Assembly: GCA_025358485.1 (NCBI GenBank)
Contig: JANYJJ010000132.1
Coordinates: forward strand, 1 to 57,678
Direction of reading: 5' to 3'
Length of the DNA stretch: 57,678 nt
Source: Burkholderiales bacterium
GTDB taxonomy: Bacteria > Pseudomonadota > Gammaproteobacteria > Burkholderiales > Burkholderiaceae_C
Part shown: piece after piece, positions 16,165 through 24,564 of the stretch
Layout of the letters: each line of letters begins with the position of its first letter
Position numbering within the stretch: the stretch's first letter is position 1
Made by a program: the position numbers and the translations under genes
The notes under the pieces: generated by a model
Database searches by the model: none
Told to the model about the DNA's origin: nothing
The model's input: the letters and a program-made list of their open reading frames with translations, nothing else

Positions 16165-17459
16165 AGCGCACCCCCGGCCACGACAGTTCGCGTCAGGGCC
16201 AGCTTGCCGCCGCTGCTGTCTACCGTCCAACCGCCAGGGCGCAAACGGCTGCGGAAATCAACGATTTGGGCGTCAGTCCAACCGGTGCCGGGCAAGGTGA
16301 GGCGGCCTGCTTCAAAGCTCATGGCGTCGATGGGCGGGCGGTCTGCGGGCCACGCCGATGCGGCCGCTTGCAGCATGGGTTCGAGGTCGGTGTCGCCAGG
16401 TTTGCCAGCCGCGGCGCGCAGGGTTTGCACCTCGCGCTGCATTTGCAAAGGCGCATCCAGCACGGCGCGCACTTGCGGGAAAGTGGTTTGCAGCACGTTG
16501 GTCATGGCCACGCGGCGGGCGGCTATTTGTGATTCTTGGTGCCAGGCCCATAAATTGAGGCCCACGACATTGAACAGAGCGACCGCGATCAAGCCCAAGC
16601 GCACGGGCCGCCAGCCGGGACTGAAAAATTTCTTCATCGAATCGCGCAGCGCGCGGGTGCCACGGTTGCGGCGGGCCAAATCAAATTGGCGCAAGTCCCA
16701 CAAGGTGCGCGACGCTTGCAAAGCGCGCTGCGCGGTGGACATCACGTTCACCGGTGCGCCCAGCCATTGCTCGGCGGCTGAAGCTGCGTCAGGCGAGGCA
16801 CTGAAGCGCGCACTGGCGGTGACTTCCGGCTTGAACACGGCGCGTGCCAAGCCGCCTTGCAAACTCAACGTGGCCACGCCGTTGGGATGGCTCCATGTCA
16901 GCGACACCGTGCCAGCCATCGCGGCGCTTTTACCTATTTCACTAACGATTTCACCACCGTTGTCAGCACTGAAGTGACCCGTGGGTGGATCGTCAGGCCA
17001 GGACGACGGTGCCACACGGTCGACGAAAACATCGGCGCGCTCCAAGGCCGCCAATTCATTCACCAACCAAGCCTTGTTGACTGCGGCGATCCACGTGGGC
17101 TCGCCTGCGCTGGCCTGCGGCGCCACGGCCAAATGAGTGGCCTCGGCGTCGTCCAGCAAACCTTCTTCAATCACACCAGTGATGGCCGCACGCAGTCGCG
17201 CTGAAGGCGCTTTGGGCAAGGTGATTCGGTGCCAGCCCACATCGGCGTCGGCCAAGACGGCGATCACCGTGTCGGCTTTGGGCAGCAGTGACGCGGCGCA
17301 GTGGCCTTGGCCTTGCAGCACCAAGCCGTCGGGGCTGAGGGCGTAGGTGTACTCGCTGCCCACGCTGGGACGGTCGGCAGAAGCCGAGGCCGAGGCCGCA
17401 CCTTGACTGCGTGCGTGCAGCCGCGACCGAGCGGCGATCCGAACAATCAAAAACGACAT
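16161..17459 (-). CDS. gspL: Type II secretion protein GspL
   Basis: The 432-residue actin-like cytoplasmic domain plus periplasmic domain links GspE to GspM. The cytoplasmic part (about 1-275) includes the block DLRQFDLARR just before the membrane, typical of GspL. The transmembrane helix is at about 295-315 and the ferredoxin-like periplasmic part follows. The start at 17459 begins MSFLIVRIAARSRL. It is preceded by a 163-bp gap after gspK, the only large gap between gspG and gspE in this operon. I saw no convincing promoter there. Confidence 0.92.
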   Translation of the reverse strand: MSFLIVRIAARSRLHARSQGAASASASADRPSVGSEYTYALSPDGLVLQGQGHCAASLLPKADTVIAVLADADVGWHRITLPKAPSARLRAAITGVIEEGLLDDAEATHLAVAPQASAGEPTWIAAVNKAWLVNELAALERADVFVDRVAPSSWPDDPPTGHFSADNGGEIVSEIGKSAAMAGTVSLTWSHPNGVATLSLQGGLARAVFKPEVTASARFSASPDAASAAEQWLGAPVNVMSTAQRALQASRTLWDLRQFDLARRNRGTRALRDSMKKFFSPGWRPVRLGLIAVALFNVVGLNLWAWHQESQIAARRVAMTNVLQTTFPQVRAVLDAPLQMQREVQTLRAAAGKPGDTDLEPMLQAAASAWPADRPPIDAMSFEAGRLTLPGTGWTDAQIVDFRSRLRPGGWTVDSSGGKLALTRTVVAGGAL

Positions 17460-17622
17460 GGTGTGAAAAAATCAGATGCGAAGTAATCGAAATTCATTGT
17501 AAGGAGGACAACCGTGGTTCGCTCCAGAGATAGCGGGTAAGCATCTGTCAATTCAGCTGACCGTTTGACTGTCCGCACGAGTGACCAAGCGGAGGATGCA
17601 GCACGAATGTGAAGCTGTAATT

Positions 17623-18597
17623 TCACCTGCCGCCGTCCGTGGTCGATTCGCGCAAATTCACCCGACGCCGTTGAAACGTGACCACGTCCAGGCCGCGTCG
17701 CTGCACCATTGAGCGTTCTTCCAGAATGCGGTCACCCAGCCGCAGCCGGCCACCGAGCTCAAAAAAGCTGGAGTTGACGCCGACTCGGCTTGGGTTCAAG
17801 GAATAGTTGGTGCCGAGCACGTTTTGAGCGTCCAACACGCTGGCGAAGTGTTTGCGCTGTCGGGCCTGCACCAAGCGCTCGGCCCCGCCGAGGTCAAGTT
17901 TGTCGATCACCGCGGCCAGCACCTGGGCTGATGCGGTGTTGAGGTTGACGGGCGTTCGAATGGGCAGCATCACGACATAGGGCTGGATCAATTGAACCGT
18001 GGCCTCGTCGATGCCGAGCCACGTCAATTCGGCCACCGAATCGGGTGGCAGCGGTGAATTGGCGGCGGGGTTGACCTGGCTGGTGGCGCTGTTGAGCTGC
18101 TTGGCAATGCGCACCGCGACGTCTGTTGACACCGCGATCGACTCGAACAGCCGCTCCAGAATGAGTTGCTCGTCCGGCAGCACTTTGCCGGTGCTGGGAT
18201 CGACCAAGTTGCGCAAGTTGTAGCGCGACTGCGCATCGGTGATGCTGCCGGACAAAAACGCCTCGGGCCCGTCGTCGGTGTTGTTTTGATCGGCTGCCAA
18301 AAAGGTCGACAGCCGCGCTTCGGCCAGCGGTGTGGCCCACGGCTCGCCCAGGTGATCGGCACCGCCATTGCGCGCGTCTTCACGCAGGATGAGGCGGCCC
18401 CAATCGAGTGCGCCCATCAAGATCCAGGCCGACTGAACGCGGGCTCGTTCGGCCGATTCAACCTGCACCGCGCGCCATTGCTGCCACACCATAGAGCTGG
18501 CCAAAGTGGCCATCATGGTGAGGATGACCATGGCGATGAGCAAGGCCGCGCCGCGCTGGCGCACGGGATGAGAACGAAGATGGGTTTGGGTGCTCAC
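17623..18597 (-). CDS. gspK: Type II secretion minor pseudopilin GspK
   Basis: The 324-residue large pseudopilin caps the pseudopilus tip together with GspI and GspJ. The leader ends at RQRG, followed by AALLIAMVILTMMATLA. Position 5 of the mature protein is not Glu, which is the diagnostic GspK exception. The C-terminal part carries PVNLNTASAQVLAAVID (about 220-236), the helix-hairpin-helix-like GspK signature. The start is GTG, overlapping the gspJ stop as GTGA. A gap of 163 bp separates it from gspL. Confidence 0.95.
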   Translation of the reverse strand: MSTQTHLRSHPVRQRGAALLIAMVILTMMATLASSMVWQQWRAVQVESAERARVQSAWILMGALDWGRLILREDARNGGADHLGEPWATPLAEARLSTFLAADQNNTDDGPEAFLSGSITDAQSRYNLRNLVDPSTGKVLPDEQLILERLFESIAVSTDVAVRIAKQLNSATSQVNPAANSPLPPDSVAELTWLGIDEATVQLIQPYVVMLPIRTPVNLNTASAQVLAAVIDKLDLGGAERLVQARQRKHFASVLDAQNVLGTNYSLNPSRVGVNSSFFELGGRLRLGDRILEERSMVQRRGLDVVTFQRRRVNLRESTTDGGR

Positions 18598-19367
18598 TGC
18601 GGTGCCAAAGCGGTGTCGCGGGTCAAGCTGCCGACCGTGCCGCTGCCTTCAGCGAAAGTCATCACCAAGCGCACGCCCGTGGGCAAAGCCATGCCCGATG
18701 TGGTCGCAGCGCCTGCTGTGCCTGGATTCGCTGCGTTGCCAGGATTGCCGGGGCTGGCTGAGTTGCCGGTGGACTGCGCATTCGCCCAAGCGTTGCCCTG
18801 AAAAAAGTAAATCTGCCACGCCGACAGGCCGCTCATCGTCGACAGTTGCCCGGGCTCGCTGCCCAAAAACTGAAGGCTGCGAAACCATTGTTCTTGCAGG
18901 TCACTTTTGCTGGTCACCACCGGCCCGGCCCAGCGCTGAAGCACCTCGCCTTTCAGGGGCGTGCTGGCGGTGTTGGCGGGGGTGACTGTGGTGTCGGTGG
19001 TGCTTGCGGTGCCTGCAGTGCTTGCGGTGCCTGATGTTCCGCTTATCAACGAAGACGGTCGCAGTGACCACACCACCACTTGCATGCCGCCCGGCACGCT
19101 GCGCGTCATGCGCACGCTGACGCCGTCAAACTGCAAACCCGGCGCAGCCCCGGTGTCTCGAACCAAGCTCAAGTCTTGCTCCCACTGCGCGACCACCGTG
19201 TTGAGTCTGAGCGTTTGTTCGAGCCGCGCTTGGCTGTCGTTGCGAGAGCGCACAACGCCGTCCACACCTTGCCACGCCATGGCTGCCATCAACGCCATGA
19301 TCATCAAAGCCACCAGCACTTCAACCAGCGTGAAGCCGCTGTTTTTTCTGGCCAGTCGCCCGTCCAT
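18594..19367 (-). CDS. gspJ: Type II secretion minor pseudopilin GspJ
   Basis: The 257-residue pseudopilin of the tip complex has leader MDGRLARKNSG and then FTLVEVLVALMIMALMA with Glu5. It starts at 19367, in TGATG overlap with the gspI stop; the longer open frame upstream only covers gspI in another phase. Two low-complexity stretches are unusual: a Ser/Thr/Gly/Ala run at about 118-148 and an Asn/Pro/Gly/Ala run at about 205-230. Both look like expansions in surface loops. The rest, including the W-rich core, fits GspJ. Confidence 0.93.
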   Translation of the reverse strand: MDGRLARKNSGFTLVEVLVALMIMALMAAMAWQGVDGVVRSRNDSQARLEQTLRLNTVVAQWEQDLSLVRDTGAAPGLQFDGVSVRMTRSVPGGMQVVVWSLRPSSLISGTSGTASTAGTASTTDTTVTPANTASTPLKGEVLQRWAGPVVTSKSDLQEQWFRSLQFLGSEPGQLSTMSGLSAWQIYFFQGNAWANAQSTGNSASPGNPGNAANPGTAGAATTSGMALPTGVRLVMTFAEGSGTVGSLTRDTALAPQ

Positions 19368-19732
19368 CAATAGCGCGCCAGCACCGTAGACAAATTGATC
19401 ACCTGCTCGCCCGATGGGTTGGAGATTTGCGCGTCGACGCGTCGAAAATTCGGGTTCGGTGTGGGCCTGACCACCAGCTTGCCGTTGTAGGTCAAACCCA
19501 TTTGCTCGCACTTGAAGTCTGAGTCGCCGACACCCGGATACTGCTTGGTCAGCTTCAAATTGGTCAGCTGGTTGTCGGCGCACCACTGCGCTTCGCTCAC
19601 CTCGGCCAAACGCACCGCGTTGTTGCTCAGCGCGCCCGCGGCTTTGATGCCCGCGCCCAAAGTGACTGCGACGATGGCCAAGGCCACCAGCACTTCAATC
19701 AAGGTGAAGCCCAATGCCTGGCGTTGAGACAT
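19367..19732 (-). CDS. gspI: Type II secretion minor pseudopilin GspI
   Basis: The 121-residue pseudopilin starts MSQRQALG, and the prepilin cleavage site is followed by FTLIEVLVALAIVAVTLG with Glu5. The conserved WCADNQL block, typical of GspI, lies at about residue 50. The start at 19732 is 2 bp after the gspH stop (TGAAATG). An in-frame ATG 24 bases earlier lies inside gspH and would lengthen the leader. With GspJ and GspK it forms the tip complex that interacts with secreted proteins. Confidence 0.94.
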   Translation of the reverse strand: MSQRQALGFTLIEVLVALAIVAVTLGAGIKAAGALSNNAVRLAEVSEAQWCADNQLTNLKLTKQYPGVGDSDFKCEQMGLTYNGKLVVRPTPNPNFRRVDAQISNPSGEQVINLSTVLARY

Positions 19733-19733
19733 T

Positions 19734-20186
19734 TCAGGGCGCGTCGTTGGCCACATTGAACGGCCCCATCCCGTCGGTTACCAAGCTGAGTCGCTGGTTG
19801 TCTAACCTCAGCAAGATGCGCTGCGCACCGATGATGGGCTCGGGCCCGAGCAAAACAATGCGCGAACCGACCACGTCCGCCACCACGCCAGGAGCGATCC
19901 ATCGAGTGGGCATTTGTGTTGAGGCTGGCAATCCGACGAAGCGAAAGTCGCGCTCGGTGTTGCCGGTGTTTTCTGCGCTGACGGGCTCCCAAATCACCCG
20001 CAAACCCGAGGCACGCGCTTCTGCTCGGGCCGATTCCAGCAAGGCCGTCAAGCGCGAGGCTTCTTGCTCCAGCCGCGTCGCGGCCGGGTCGCGCAAAGCG
20101 AAAGTCACCAAGCCCGAGGCCATCGCAATCAATGCCACCACGATCAGCAGCTCGATCATCGTGAAACCCCACTGCCTTGCGGGCAT
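19734..20186 (-). CDS. gspH: Type II secretion minor pseudopilin GspH
   Basis: A pseudopilin of about 150 residues has leader MPARQWG followed by FTMIELLIVVALIAMASGL with Glu5. It is predicted to connect the tip complex to the GspG shaft. The ATG at 20186 gives the usual short leader. A TTG at 20237, overlapping the end of gspG, would add 17 basic residues and cannot be excluded. The globular part is Arg/Pro-rich as in other betaproteobacterial GspH. Position between gspG and gspI confirms the call. Confidence 0.9.
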   Translation of the reverse strand: MPARQWGFTMIELLIVVALIAMASGLVTFALRDPAATRLEQEASRLTALLESARAEARASGLRVIWEPVSAENTGNTERDFRFVGLPASTQMPTRWIAPGVVADVVGSRIVLLGPEPIIGAQRILLRLDNQRLSLVTDGMGPFNVANDAP

Positions 20187-20227
20187 GGAGGTGTGCGGCC
20201 GCCTGGGTTTCACACGCTTGGTCAAAA

Positions 20228-20686
20228 CTATTGCCAAGAACCCACTTCGGCGTTCTTGCCTTCGCCGCCGACCACACCGTCAGCGCCGTAGCTGAACACG
20301 TCGATCTCGCCCTTCACGCCGGGGTTGGCAAATTGGTAAGGGCGGCCCCACGGGTCGTTGGGCAGCTTGTCCAAATAAGGCTTCCAGTTCGGCGGGATGG
20401 TGCCAACCGTAGGTTTTGCGGTCAGCGCCAACAGGCCTTGTTCGGCACTGGGGTAGCGCTGGTTGTCGAGCTTGTAAAGCTTGAGCGCTTGCATCAGGTT
20501 GTTCACGTCGGTGCGCGCCGCAGTCACGCGCGCATCGTCGGCGCGGTCCAACACGTTGGGCACGATGAGGGCCGCCAGCACGCCGATGATGACCAACACC
20601 ACCATCAATTCAATCAAAGTGAAGCCGCGGCTGAGGCGCTTCTTGCGGCTGGCGTGAATGGGAGCGCGGTGTGACGTTGCAGACAT
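20228..20686 (-). CDS. gspG: Type II secretion major pseudopilin GspG
   Basis: The 152-residue major subunit of the pseudopilus is cleaved and methylated by the prepilin peptidase at RG/FTLIELMVVLVIIGVLAA. The C-terminal half has the GspG calcium-site region (KLPNDPWGRPYQF and the later DVFSYGADGVVGGEG). The ATG at 20686 gives a 22-residue leader; longer upstream in-frame starts run into gspC on the other strand. It is the first gene of the minus-strand gsp series, with 54 bp between it and the divergent gspC, so both promoters must sit in or next to that gap. Confidence 0.97.
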   Translation of the reverse strand: MSATSHRAPIHASRKKRLSRGFTLIELMVVLVIIGVLAALIVPNVLDRADDARVTAARTDVNNLMQALKLYKLDNQRYPSAEQGLLALTAKPTVGTIPPNWKPYLDKLPNDPWGRPYQFANPGVKGEIDVFSYGADGVVGGEGKNAEVGSWQ

Positions 20687-20740
20687 GGTGGCGCGGGGCG
20701 CAGTGCCCGTGAGCGAGGGTGGCTGAATCATAATGGCCGC

Positions 20741-21406
20741 ATGAAGCCTCGTTTGTTTGCATTCGTCGTGTGGGCCCTGGTCGCAGGCAGTGTCATGTTT
20801 TGGGGACTGCGCTTGCTGGTGAGTTCGCAGGCCATGCCCGCGCATGCGGTGTCTGTGGGCGATTCAACTGCCGCTGCGGGCGACGTGACTCGACTGCTGG
20901 GCACCACGCCGAAAGAAGTTGCCGCCGCGCCAGAGGCCGCGCCAGTGTCAGAGCTGAGCACGCGCTTCAAGCTGACGGGTGTGATGTCGCCCAAGCCGAC
21001 TTCGCTCACAAGCTCTGGTCAAGGTGTGGCGCTGATTTCTGTGGACGGCAAACCGCCCCGTGCCTTCGGGGTCGGAACGCGCGTCGATGGCGACTTGAGG
21101 TTGCAAGCTGTCAGCTTGCGCACCGCTTCAATCGGATCCGGCACAGGCAAAGCGGCCGTGGTGTTGGAGATGCCGCCTGTCGCGCCGCCCAACACGGGCA
21201 CTTTGCCGACGACGATGGGAATGGGTGCAACGGCCGCGCCTGCGACGCCCAATGTTGCCGCCGCTCCTGCCGTGTTCACGGGCACCGTCCCTCGGGGCAT
21301 TCCGTTCAATCCGGCGTCTCTGGCGGTGAAGCCGCCCGATGGTTTGCAACAACCGCTTGCGTCGCCTCCGGCGACGATGCAATCCAACCAACTTCCGGCT
21401 CAGTAA
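20741..21406 (+). CDS. gspC: Type II secretion protein GspC (HR domain)
   Basis: The 221-residue inner-membrane protein joins the platform to the GspD secretin. A short N-tail and a membrane helix (residues 7-27) precede the homology region at about 70-135, which contains FKLTGVMSP and ALISVDGKPPRAFGVG. The C-terminus is Pro/Ala/Thr-rich and has no PDZ domain, as in many betaproteobacterial GspC proteins. It is transcribed away from gspG and ends 49 bp before the convergent CobT-like gene. Placing gspC apart from the other genes is normal in Burkholderiales. Confidence 0.92.
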   Translation: MKPRLFAFVVWALVAGSVMFWGLRLLVSSQAMPAHAVSVGDSTAAAGDVTRLLGTTPKEVAAAPEAAPVSELSTRFKLTGVMSPKPTSLTSSGQGVALISVDGKPPRAFGVGTRVDGDLRLQAVSLRTASIGSGTGKAAVVLEMPPVAPPNTGTLPTTMGMGATAAPATPNVAAAPAVFTGTVPRGIPFNPASLAVKPPDGLQQPLASPPATMQSNQLPAQ

Positions 21407-21455
21407 GCGGCGGCTTCAGGGCGTCGGAGTTCTGTTGCCTGCCCGCCGACTGGCG

Positions 21456-22742
21456 TCAAACCAGTGAAGGTACAGACCTGGCTGCGGTTGCAGACGGGCT
21501 CTGCAAAGCTGAGTGCAGTGGCTCGGCAGTCAAGTTGGCGGCCGACAGATCTGGTGACACAACCGCTGACACGCCCGACGCCAAAATCGACGGCTCTGAA
21601 TTCACAGACCCGTTGCCTGGTGCAACTTCTGCAGCGCTCGCTTCATGCGCAGCCGTGATGTCAGCAGTCGGCATGTCAGCTGTAGTCATGTCAGCTGTAG
21701 TCATGTCATTGGGCAACGTAGGGCCGGGGTCTTCGCCTTCGGCCACCTCGGTCAACAAGGCCGCAGCGCTGACGATGAGCGGCCACGCCAACGTCGCACC
21801 CGTGCCGTCGATGCTGTCCATGCCAAGTTCCAACAACGCCGACGCACTGAAAAGCGCCAAGGCGTGATCCAAGCCGGGGTGCGCGTGGCTGCGACTGAAG
21901 ACGCAGTAGTCCGTCACGGCAGGCGCGATTCTTGACGCCACCATCAGGGCTGCGCACGCTGCCATGCCGTCAATGACCAGCACATGGCGCTTGCTGCCCG
22001 CGACCAGCATCACGCCCACCATCATCGCCATTTCAAAGCCGCCAAAAGCAGCCAGCACTTCGACCGGGTCGGTGATGTCGCGGTGGCGTCCTTGTGCACC
22101 TTGCAGCACTGCCAGTTTGCGGGCCAAGTCGTCCTGCGGCATCAACGGCCCTGAAATCAGCAAGTCGCGCAAAGTGGTGCCGGTCAGGCGGCTCAACACC
22201 AGCGACGCGCTTTCGTGTGATCCCAAACCCATGCCCGAGCAAGCCATCGCATTGCCCGGCAAGGCATCGGCGATTTCCATGCCGGCGCGGATGGCGGCAT
22301 GGGCCTGATCCAACGACATCGCCGATGTGACTCGCGTGTTGCGCGTACCGTGGGCGATCTTGCGCGCCAGCAAGCGTGCATGCGGCGGCACCGAGTCGGC
22401 CAGTCCGCAGTCCACCACCGACAGCGCCAAGCCTTGAATTCGTGCGAAGACGGACAGCGGCAGTTGCGAGGTCAGCAACGCGGTCACGGCCTTGACTGTG
22501 GTTTGCGCGGTGGGCTCACTGATGCCTTCCACCGCCATGCCGTGGTCGGTGGCGAACACCACAATTTGGGGCGCTCGAAAACGGGGCTTCAGCGTGTTTT
22601 GTATCAAGCCCAGGCGTATTGCCAAAGGCTCCAGCTCGCCGAGCTCGCCCGTGGTTTCGCTTCGCCGCTGCAGCTTGTCGCGCAGCGCCTGTTCAAGCAC
22701 AGGATTGGCGGTCGGAGCTATGAGCGAGCGGTTGACGGACAT
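21456..22742 (-). CDS. CobT-like phosphoribosyltransferase, divergent active site, C-terminal extension
   Basis: The 428-residue protein belongs to the nicotinate-nucleotide:dimethylbenzimidazole phosphoribosyltransferase family, which activates the lower base of cobalamin. FATDHGMAVEGIS (63-75) and the SHAHPGLDHAL block fit. However, the region matching the GEMGIGNT motif reads SGMGLGSH (169-176), and the usual C-terminal GEGTGA reads IDGTGA (311-316, with D312). Both glutamates expected at the active site are therefore changed. Residues from about 345 form a Thr/Ala/Ser-rich tail with short tandem repeats, absent from normal CobT. No other cobalamin genes are near. It lies downstream of ilvA on the same strand after 93 bp. 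It may act on another base or be a partner subunit. Confidence 0.8.
   Translation of the reverse strand: MSVNRSLIAPTANPVLEQALRDKLQRRSETTGELGELEPLAIRLGLIQNTLKPRFRAPQIVVFATDHGMAVEGISEPTAQTTVKAVTALLTSQLPLSVFARIQGLALSVVDCGLADSVPPHARLLARKIAHGTRNTRVTSAMSLDQAHAAIRAGMEIADALPGNAMACSGMGLGSHESASLVLSRLTGTTLRDLLISGPLMPQDDLARKLAVLQGAQGRHRDITDPVEVLAAFGGFEMAMMVGVMLVAGSKRHVLVIDGMAACAALMVASRIAPAVTDYCVFSRSHAHPGLDHALALFSASALLELGMDSIDGTGATLAWPLIVSAAALLTEVAEGEDPGPTLPNDMTTADMTTADMPTADITAAHEASAAEVAPGNGSVNSEPSILASGVSAVVSPDLSAANLTAEPLHSALQSPSATAARSVPSLV
21657..21707. repeat. 15-bp tandem repeat in the CobT-like gene
   Basis: Two perfect copies of CATGTCAGCTGTAGT (21672-21686 and 21687-21701) are flanked by an imperfect copy on the left and a partial copy on the right. 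They encode the DMTTADMTTADMPTADI stretch of the C-terminal tail. Fifteen bases keep the frame, so copy-number change would alter tail length without breaking the gene. Confidence 0.85.
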
Positions 22743-22835
22743 GGGCCTGAGTTCAATTCGAGGATGCGCTGCGAGGTCGCTGGATGGTAAAGCGTCAAAG
22801 TGACAGATAAGTCACAAAAAGTCACCGAACTGGCT

Positions 22836-24389
22836 TCAGCGCAAAAACAGGCGATACGCCGGGTTGTCCGTCTCGTCCACGCAGGGATAGGCCAGTTCTT
22901 CGAGAAAAGCTTTGAAAGCTTTTTTGTCCGTCCCAGGCACTTGGATGCCCACCAAGATGCGGCCGTAGTCGGCTCCTTGGTTGCGGTAGTGAAACAGGCT
23001 GATGTTCCAACCCGGGTGCATGCTGGACAGAAACCGCATCAGCGCGCCGGGCCGCTCGGGAAACACAAAACGGTAGAGCCGTTCGTCCTGCGCCAGCTCG
23101 CTGCGTCCACCCACCATGTGACGCACATGTTGTTTGGCGAGCTCGTCTTCGGTCAAGTCCAACGTCTCGAAGCCCTGGCGAGTGAACTTGCGCGCCAACT
23201 TGATTGCGTCATCGCCTTCATTGATCGCCAAGCCTACAAACACGTGGGCTTGTTTTGTATCGGAAATACGGTAATTGAACTCGGTGACAGCTCGGGGGCC
23301 GATCAACTCGCAAAAGTGCTTGAAGCTGCCACGGGCTTCGGGAATCGTCACCGCAAACACGGCTTCGCGCTGCTCGCCGACCTCGGCCCGGTCGGCCACA
23401 AAGCGCAAGCGGTCGAAATTCATGTTCGCGCCGCAGGTGATGGCGACGAAGGTTTTTCCTTTGCAGCCATGCGTCTGAGCGTATTGCTTGATGGCCGCCA
23501 CGCCCATGGCGCCCGACGGCTCCAACACGCAGCGCGTGTCTTGAAACACGTCTTTGATGGCGGCGCAAACGGCGTCGGTGTCAACCACCACAAAATCATC
23601 GACCCACTGCCGCGCCAGCCGGAAAGTCTCAACACCCACGGTTTTCACTGCGGTGCCGTCGGCGAACAAGCCGACGTCAGTCAAGGTGACGCGCTTGCCC
23701 GCGCGCACCGACTGCAGCATGGCGTCAGAGTCTTTGGTTTGCACCCCAATGACCTTGATCTCAGGGCGCACCGCCTTGATGTAGGCCGCCACGCCAGAGA
23801 TCAAACCGCCGCCGCCGATGGCCACAAACACCGCGTCGATGGGGCCTTGGTGCTGGCGCAAGATTTCCATCGCAATCGTGCCTTGCCCGGCGATCACGTC
23901 TGGGTCGTCGAACGGATGGACAAAGGTCAAGTCGTGTTCTGTTTGCAGCGCAAGCGCGCGCGCGTGAGCGTCTGAATAGCTGTCACCGTGCAGCACAGCC
24001 GTGCCGCCTAGCGCCTTCACCGCCGCGACTTTCAGCTGCGGAGTGGTCACTGGCATCACGATCAATGCCTTGCAACCCAAACGCTGCGCAGCCAACGCCA
24101 CGCCTTGTGCGTGGTTGCCAGCCGACGCGCAAATCACGCCGCGCGCCAGCTGCTCGGAGGTCAAGCGCGACATCTTGTTGTAAGCCCCGCGCAGCTTGAA
24201 ACTGAACACCGGTTGCGTGTCTTCGCGTTTCAGAAAGACCTGGTTGGCCAGGCGCTTTGACAGGTTTTTCGCGGGCTCCAGCGCCGTTTCGACGGCCACG
24301 TCATAAACCCGCGCGGTCAGAATTTTTTGCAGGTAGTCGCCCAGCGTCAGTTCAGCTTGGTTGGACGTTTTGCTTCTGGGGCCGGGCAT
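22836..24389 (-). CDS. ilvA: Threonine deaminase (biosynthetic threonine ammonia-lyase)
   Basis: The 517-residue PLP enzyme converts threonine to 2-oxobutanoate, the first step of isoleucine synthesis. K65 in VFSFKLRGAYNKM is the PLP lysine, and AIGGGGLISGVA binds the cofactor phosphate. The C-terminal third holds two ACT-like regulatory domains, including FPERPGALMRFL, which bind isoleucine and valine. This marks the long biosynthetic form rather than the catabolic one. The ATG at 24389 has GGAG at good spacing. A predicted small RNA with its own terminator ends about 63 bp upstream on the same strand. Confidence 0.95.
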   Translation of the reverse strand: MPGPRSKTSNQAELTLGDYLQKILTARVYDVAVETALEPAKNLSKRLANQVFLKREDTQPVFSFKLRGAYNKMSRLTSEQLARGVICASAGNHAQGVALAAQRLGCKALIVMPVTTPQLKVAAVKALGGTAVLHGDSYSDAHARALALQTEHDLTFVHPFDDPDVIAGQGTIAMEILRQHQGPIDAVFVAIGGGGLISGVAAYIKAVRPEIKVIGVQTKDSDAMLQSVRAGKRVTLTDVGLFADGTAVKTVGVETFRLARQWVDDFVVVDTDAVCAAIKDVFQDTRCVLEPSGAMGVAAIKQYAQTHGCKGKTFVAITCGANMNFDRLRFVADRAEVGEQREAVFAVTIPEARGSFKHFCELIGPRAVTEFNYRISDTKQAHVFVGLAINEGDDAIKLARKFTRQGFETLDLTEDELAKQHVRHMVGGRSELAQDERLYRFVFPERPGALMRFLSSMHPGWNISLFHYRNQGADYGRILVGIQVPGTDKKAFKAFLEELAYPCVDETDNPAYRLFLR

Positions 24390-24451
24390 GCGTGTCTCCT
24401 GAAGCGGTTTTTTTAAGCGGGCCAAATCTTAAGACAGCCGCGTTGAGATCA

Positions 24452-24558
24452 TAAAAAAACCCAAGGCATTGCTGCCTTGGGTTGAATCCACCTGGAGAGG
24501 TGGAGGAGACAATCGTGAAGCCCGATCAAACATGACGTGGCAGCCTAAAGAATCTCAC
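24452..24558 (-). ncRNA. Predicted small RNA with anti-Shine-Dalgarno motifs
   Basis: An RNA gene of about 105 nt fills the 328-bp gap between ilvA and the OsmC gene. Read on the minus strand, a promoter (24565-24593) is followed by a leader, the unpaired motif TTGTCTCCTCC, a hairpin CCACCT-CTCC-AGGTGG (24488-24503) that shows CTCC in its loop, and a terminator hairpin with seven Ts. Two exposed CUCC-type motifs are complementary to ribosome-binding sites. No open frame of note is present, and the short frame inside has no Ile/Val/Leu run, so an ilvA leader-peptide attenuator is unlikely. The design resembles the betaproteobacterial toxic small RNA family described in Rfam; membership was not tested. 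Confidence 0.65.
24453..24482 (-). terminator. Rho-independent terminator of the small RNA
   Basis: A perfect 10-bp stem, ACCCAAGGCA / TGCCTTGGGT, with a 4-nt loop spans 24459-24482. On the minus strand it is followed by T7 at 24459-24453. It ends the predicted small RNA and lies upstream of the ilvA start, so it insulates ilvA from this promoter or attenuates read-through. Confidence 0.9.
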
Positions 24559-24564
24559 AGCGCG

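Noticed and set aside
15382-16977. 531-codon plus-strand frame across gspL-M-N
   Set aside because: Covers three well-supported gsp genes in antisense and has no recognisable motifs.
17501-17540. AAGGAGG followed by a GTG and eight sense codons in the gspK-gspL gap, plus strand
   Set aside because: Strong ribosome-like site but the peptide is tiny, antisense to the operon and has no promoter evidence.
17523-17551. TTGACA box on the minus strand in the gspK-gspL gap
   Set aside because: No acceptable -10 hexamer at 16-18 bp, so an internal promoter could not be supported.
22800-23975. 391-codon frame antisense to ilvA
   Set aside because: ilvA is unambiguous; the antisense product is His/Arg-rich with no family features.
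24453-24558. ilvA leader-peptide attenuator
   Set aside because: The short frame inside lacks Ile, Val or Leu clusters and no alternative anti-terminator stem was seen; a separate small RNA fits better.
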